Of a stretch of 7,134 nt of DNA, positions 6,009 through 7,134 are shown one piece after another. Below the pieces are notes generated by a model that searched no databases, was not told the DNA's origin, and worked only from the letters and a program-made list of their open reading frames with translations. This DNA is from Pedosphaera sp. Lineage in GTDB: Bacteria > Verrucomicrobiota > Verrucomicrobiae > Limisphaerales > Pedosphaeraceae. The stretch is taken from the NCBI GenBank assembly GCA_028293265.1, contig JAQGPB010000448.1:1-7134 (forward strand), given 5' to 3'. How positions within the stretch are numbered: position 1 is the stretch's first letter; the number at the start of each line of letters is the position of its first letter. The translations under genes were made by a program, and so were the position numbers.

Positions 6009-6782
6009 TTACCGCACCGCATTGGTTGAGACGGGTTGCGTGCTTTGGAGTTCGATTTTTGCCGGCGTCGGCGAAGGCTTTGTTCCCCAGACTCTTTCGA
6101 GGAGCGCGAAAATGGTTGGATCGTGCTGCTGCAATTCAGCGCGGACGAAGGGATAGAAATCGTTTGTGCCAAAATATGCCTCACAGGATTCGGCGAAATA
6201 TTCCTGGTCATTGTTCAGCGCGTAGTGCCGCACCAGCTTGCCGTTGATGTGGCGGACCGATTCGTAGGATTTGGACTCCACGGCGCGAAGGTAGGCCGCC
6301 TTGATCTCCGGGTGGTCGTATCCGAGCACGCGATGATGGTAGCTATGCGCCAGTTCATGCAGTACCATCCAGGGCTGTTCCTTCGTCCAAGTCAAAAAAT
6401 TAATGCCATTGGCAAGCTCGACGCCGCCGGCCTTTTCTGGATTCAGATCGTGTTCCCGCAGCCAATCGCCGGAGGGGTGGTAGCACATGCAGGGAAACAG
6501 CGGGTCTGACAACTCCACCCAGATTGCAACATCGCGCAGCCTGGCCAGCGCGGGCCCGGGCACGACGCGCGTAATTTGGTAAAGTTGCTGGTCCAACAAT
6601 TGCAGAACATCCTTTGCCAGCGGCGCATTTTCGTTGAGCAACTTTTTATTGACGCGGATGGTCCAGCCTTCGATTTGGCGCGTCTCGTAATTCTCGGTGG
6701 GTCCGTAGGCATGGGCGCAAGACGCAGCCATGAGGGCGGCCACGCATACCGCCAGAAATTTTCGATCAAGATGTTTGAACAT
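6009..6782 (-). CDS. Exported HExxH zinc-metallopeptidase-like protein
   Basis: A 257-residue protein from the ATG at 6782. The frame extends to a TTG at 6818, but only the 6782 start begins directly with the signal peptide. Residues 1-25 are a Sec signal (MFKHLDRK, then FLAVCVAALMAA, likely cleavage after SCAHA). The catalytic motif VLHELAHSYHH (140-150) gives zinc ligands His142/His146 and catalytic Glu143. EYFAESCEAYFG (194-205) supplies a probable third ligand, Glu198, making this gluzincin-like. CYHPSGDWLREHDLNPEKAG (100-119) and NDFYPFVRAEL (207-217) are strongly patterned and look conserved. The fold may be related to anthrax lethal-factor-type (ATLF) domains (inference). After about residue 233 the tail is Pro/Thr/Ser-rich. 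Exported, so expected outside the cytoplasm; its substrate is unknown and it may be non-proteolytic. It overlaps the upstream PH-domain gene by 17 bases. Confidence 0.8.
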   Translation of the reverse strand: MFKHLDRKFLAVCVAALMAASCAHAYGPTENYETRQIEGWTIRVNKKLLNENAPLAKDVLQLLDQQLYQITRVVPGPALARLRDVAIWVELSDPLFPCMCYHPSGDWLREHDLNPEKAGGVELANGINFLTWTKEQPWMVLHELAHSYHHRVLGYDHPEIKAAYLRAVESKSYESVRHINGKLVRHYALNNDQEYFAESCEAYFGTNDFYPFVRAELQQHDPTIFALLERVWGTKPSPTPAKIELQSTQPVSTNAVR

Positions 6783-7089
6783 CGCCGCGATTCTCGGCAT
6801 TCGACTGATAACCTTCAATCAATTCCTTGATGCGTTGCGCATCTGCCTTGCGATGCCCGTGGCTCGTGAGCGGATCGGTGCCGCCGGATGACTCGATCAG
6901 GATTTCCGACCACACCATGCGGGTTTTTATATGCACGGAGGCCACCTTGAAGATGCTCATGCTGATTTCGTCGCGGCTGAACCAGGAACGTTTGCGTCGG
7001 ACCACGGCCTTGTCCGTGACTTCGATCACGGTGGGGAAAAGAAAATTTCCGCGCGTCCAGCGGCTGGCTTGAAAGGATTCGGCAGGCAT
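6766..7089 (-). CDS. Small bacterial PH-domain (DUF304-like) protein
   Basis: A 107-residue protein from the ATG at 7089 (a TTG at 7110 would add seven residues; an in-frame stop lies at 7132-7134, so the gene is complete). The sequence has the beta-strand pattern of a single bacterial PH domain. FPTVIEVTDKAVVRRKRSWF (18-37) is followed by SIFKVASVHIKT (45-56), WSEILIESSGGTDPLTSHGH (60-79) and a C-terminal helix KADAQRIKELIEGY (81-94). There is no signal peptide or membrane segment, so it is probably cytoplasmic or peripheral at the inner membrane. Proteins of this type are widespread but poorly characterised, and bacterial PH domains are thought to act as binding or scaffolding modules. Its 3' end overlaps the metallopeptidase gene by 17 bases, so the two are likely co-transcribed and coupled. 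No clear Shine-Dalgarno precedes either start. Confidence 0.78.
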   Translation of the reverse strand: MPAESFQASRWTRGNFLFPTVIEVTDKAVVRRKRSWFSRDEISMSIFKVASVHIKTRMVWSEILIESSGGTDPLTSHGHRKADAQRIKELIEGYQSNAENRGDVQTS

Positions 7090-7134
7090 ATAGTTGTGCT
7101 TGTTATCCAATGATGGGGTAAAAAAGCAATCTCA

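Noticed and set aside
5316..6029. A 237-codon open frame on the + strand
   Set aside because: It is antisense to the flavoprotein, which is complete from its FAD motif to its C-terminal signature; no independent coding evidence.

Overview
All supported genes in this window lie on the minus strand, so transcription runs from position 7134 towards 1. The content suggests a Gram-negative bacterium of moderately high GC, most likely from the Verrucomicrobiota/PVC group (inference). The reasons are: many exported proteins with Sec-type signals, weak or missing Shine-Dalgarno sequences, and an intergenic repeat built on AACATCGAA of a kind I remember from Verrucomicrobia and Planctomycetes genomes. 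No mobile element, phage gene, CRISPR array, rRNA or tRNA was found, and it reads as ordinary chromosome.

Layout in transcription order. (1) Positions 7089-4836 hold a tightly packed trio: a small bacterial PH-domain protein, an exported HELAH zinc-peptidase-like protein that overlaps it by 17 bases, and an HI0933/YhiN-family flavoprotein that starts 6 bases further on. (2) Positions 4835-4710 are intergenic and contain a 14-bp-period repeat that folds into a long hairpin directly after the flavoprotein stop codon. (3) Positions 4709-2228 hold a CPA1 Na+/H+ antiporter and, after a 7-base gap, a TrmN6-type adenine-N6 methyltransferase. (4) Positions 2130-1627 hold an exported thioredoxin-fold protein with its own intrinsic terminator. 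(5) Positions 1484-252 hold msrA then msrB, both with export signals, probably followed in the same transcript by a 48-residue putative lipoprotein (238-92). Positions 1-91 show nothing I can support.

The clearest functional theme is repair of oxidised methionine outside the cytoplasm. MsrA and MsrB reduce the S and R sulfoxides respectively, both appear to be exported, and an exported CxxC thioredoxin-fold protein is encoded just upstream, although a terminator separates it from them. The other genes are housekeeping types (ion homeostasis, tRNA modification, flavoprotein). I see no strong case for a new multi-gene system. The best leads are the small lipoprotein, the repeat hairpin, and the unplaced electron donor for the exported Msr pair.
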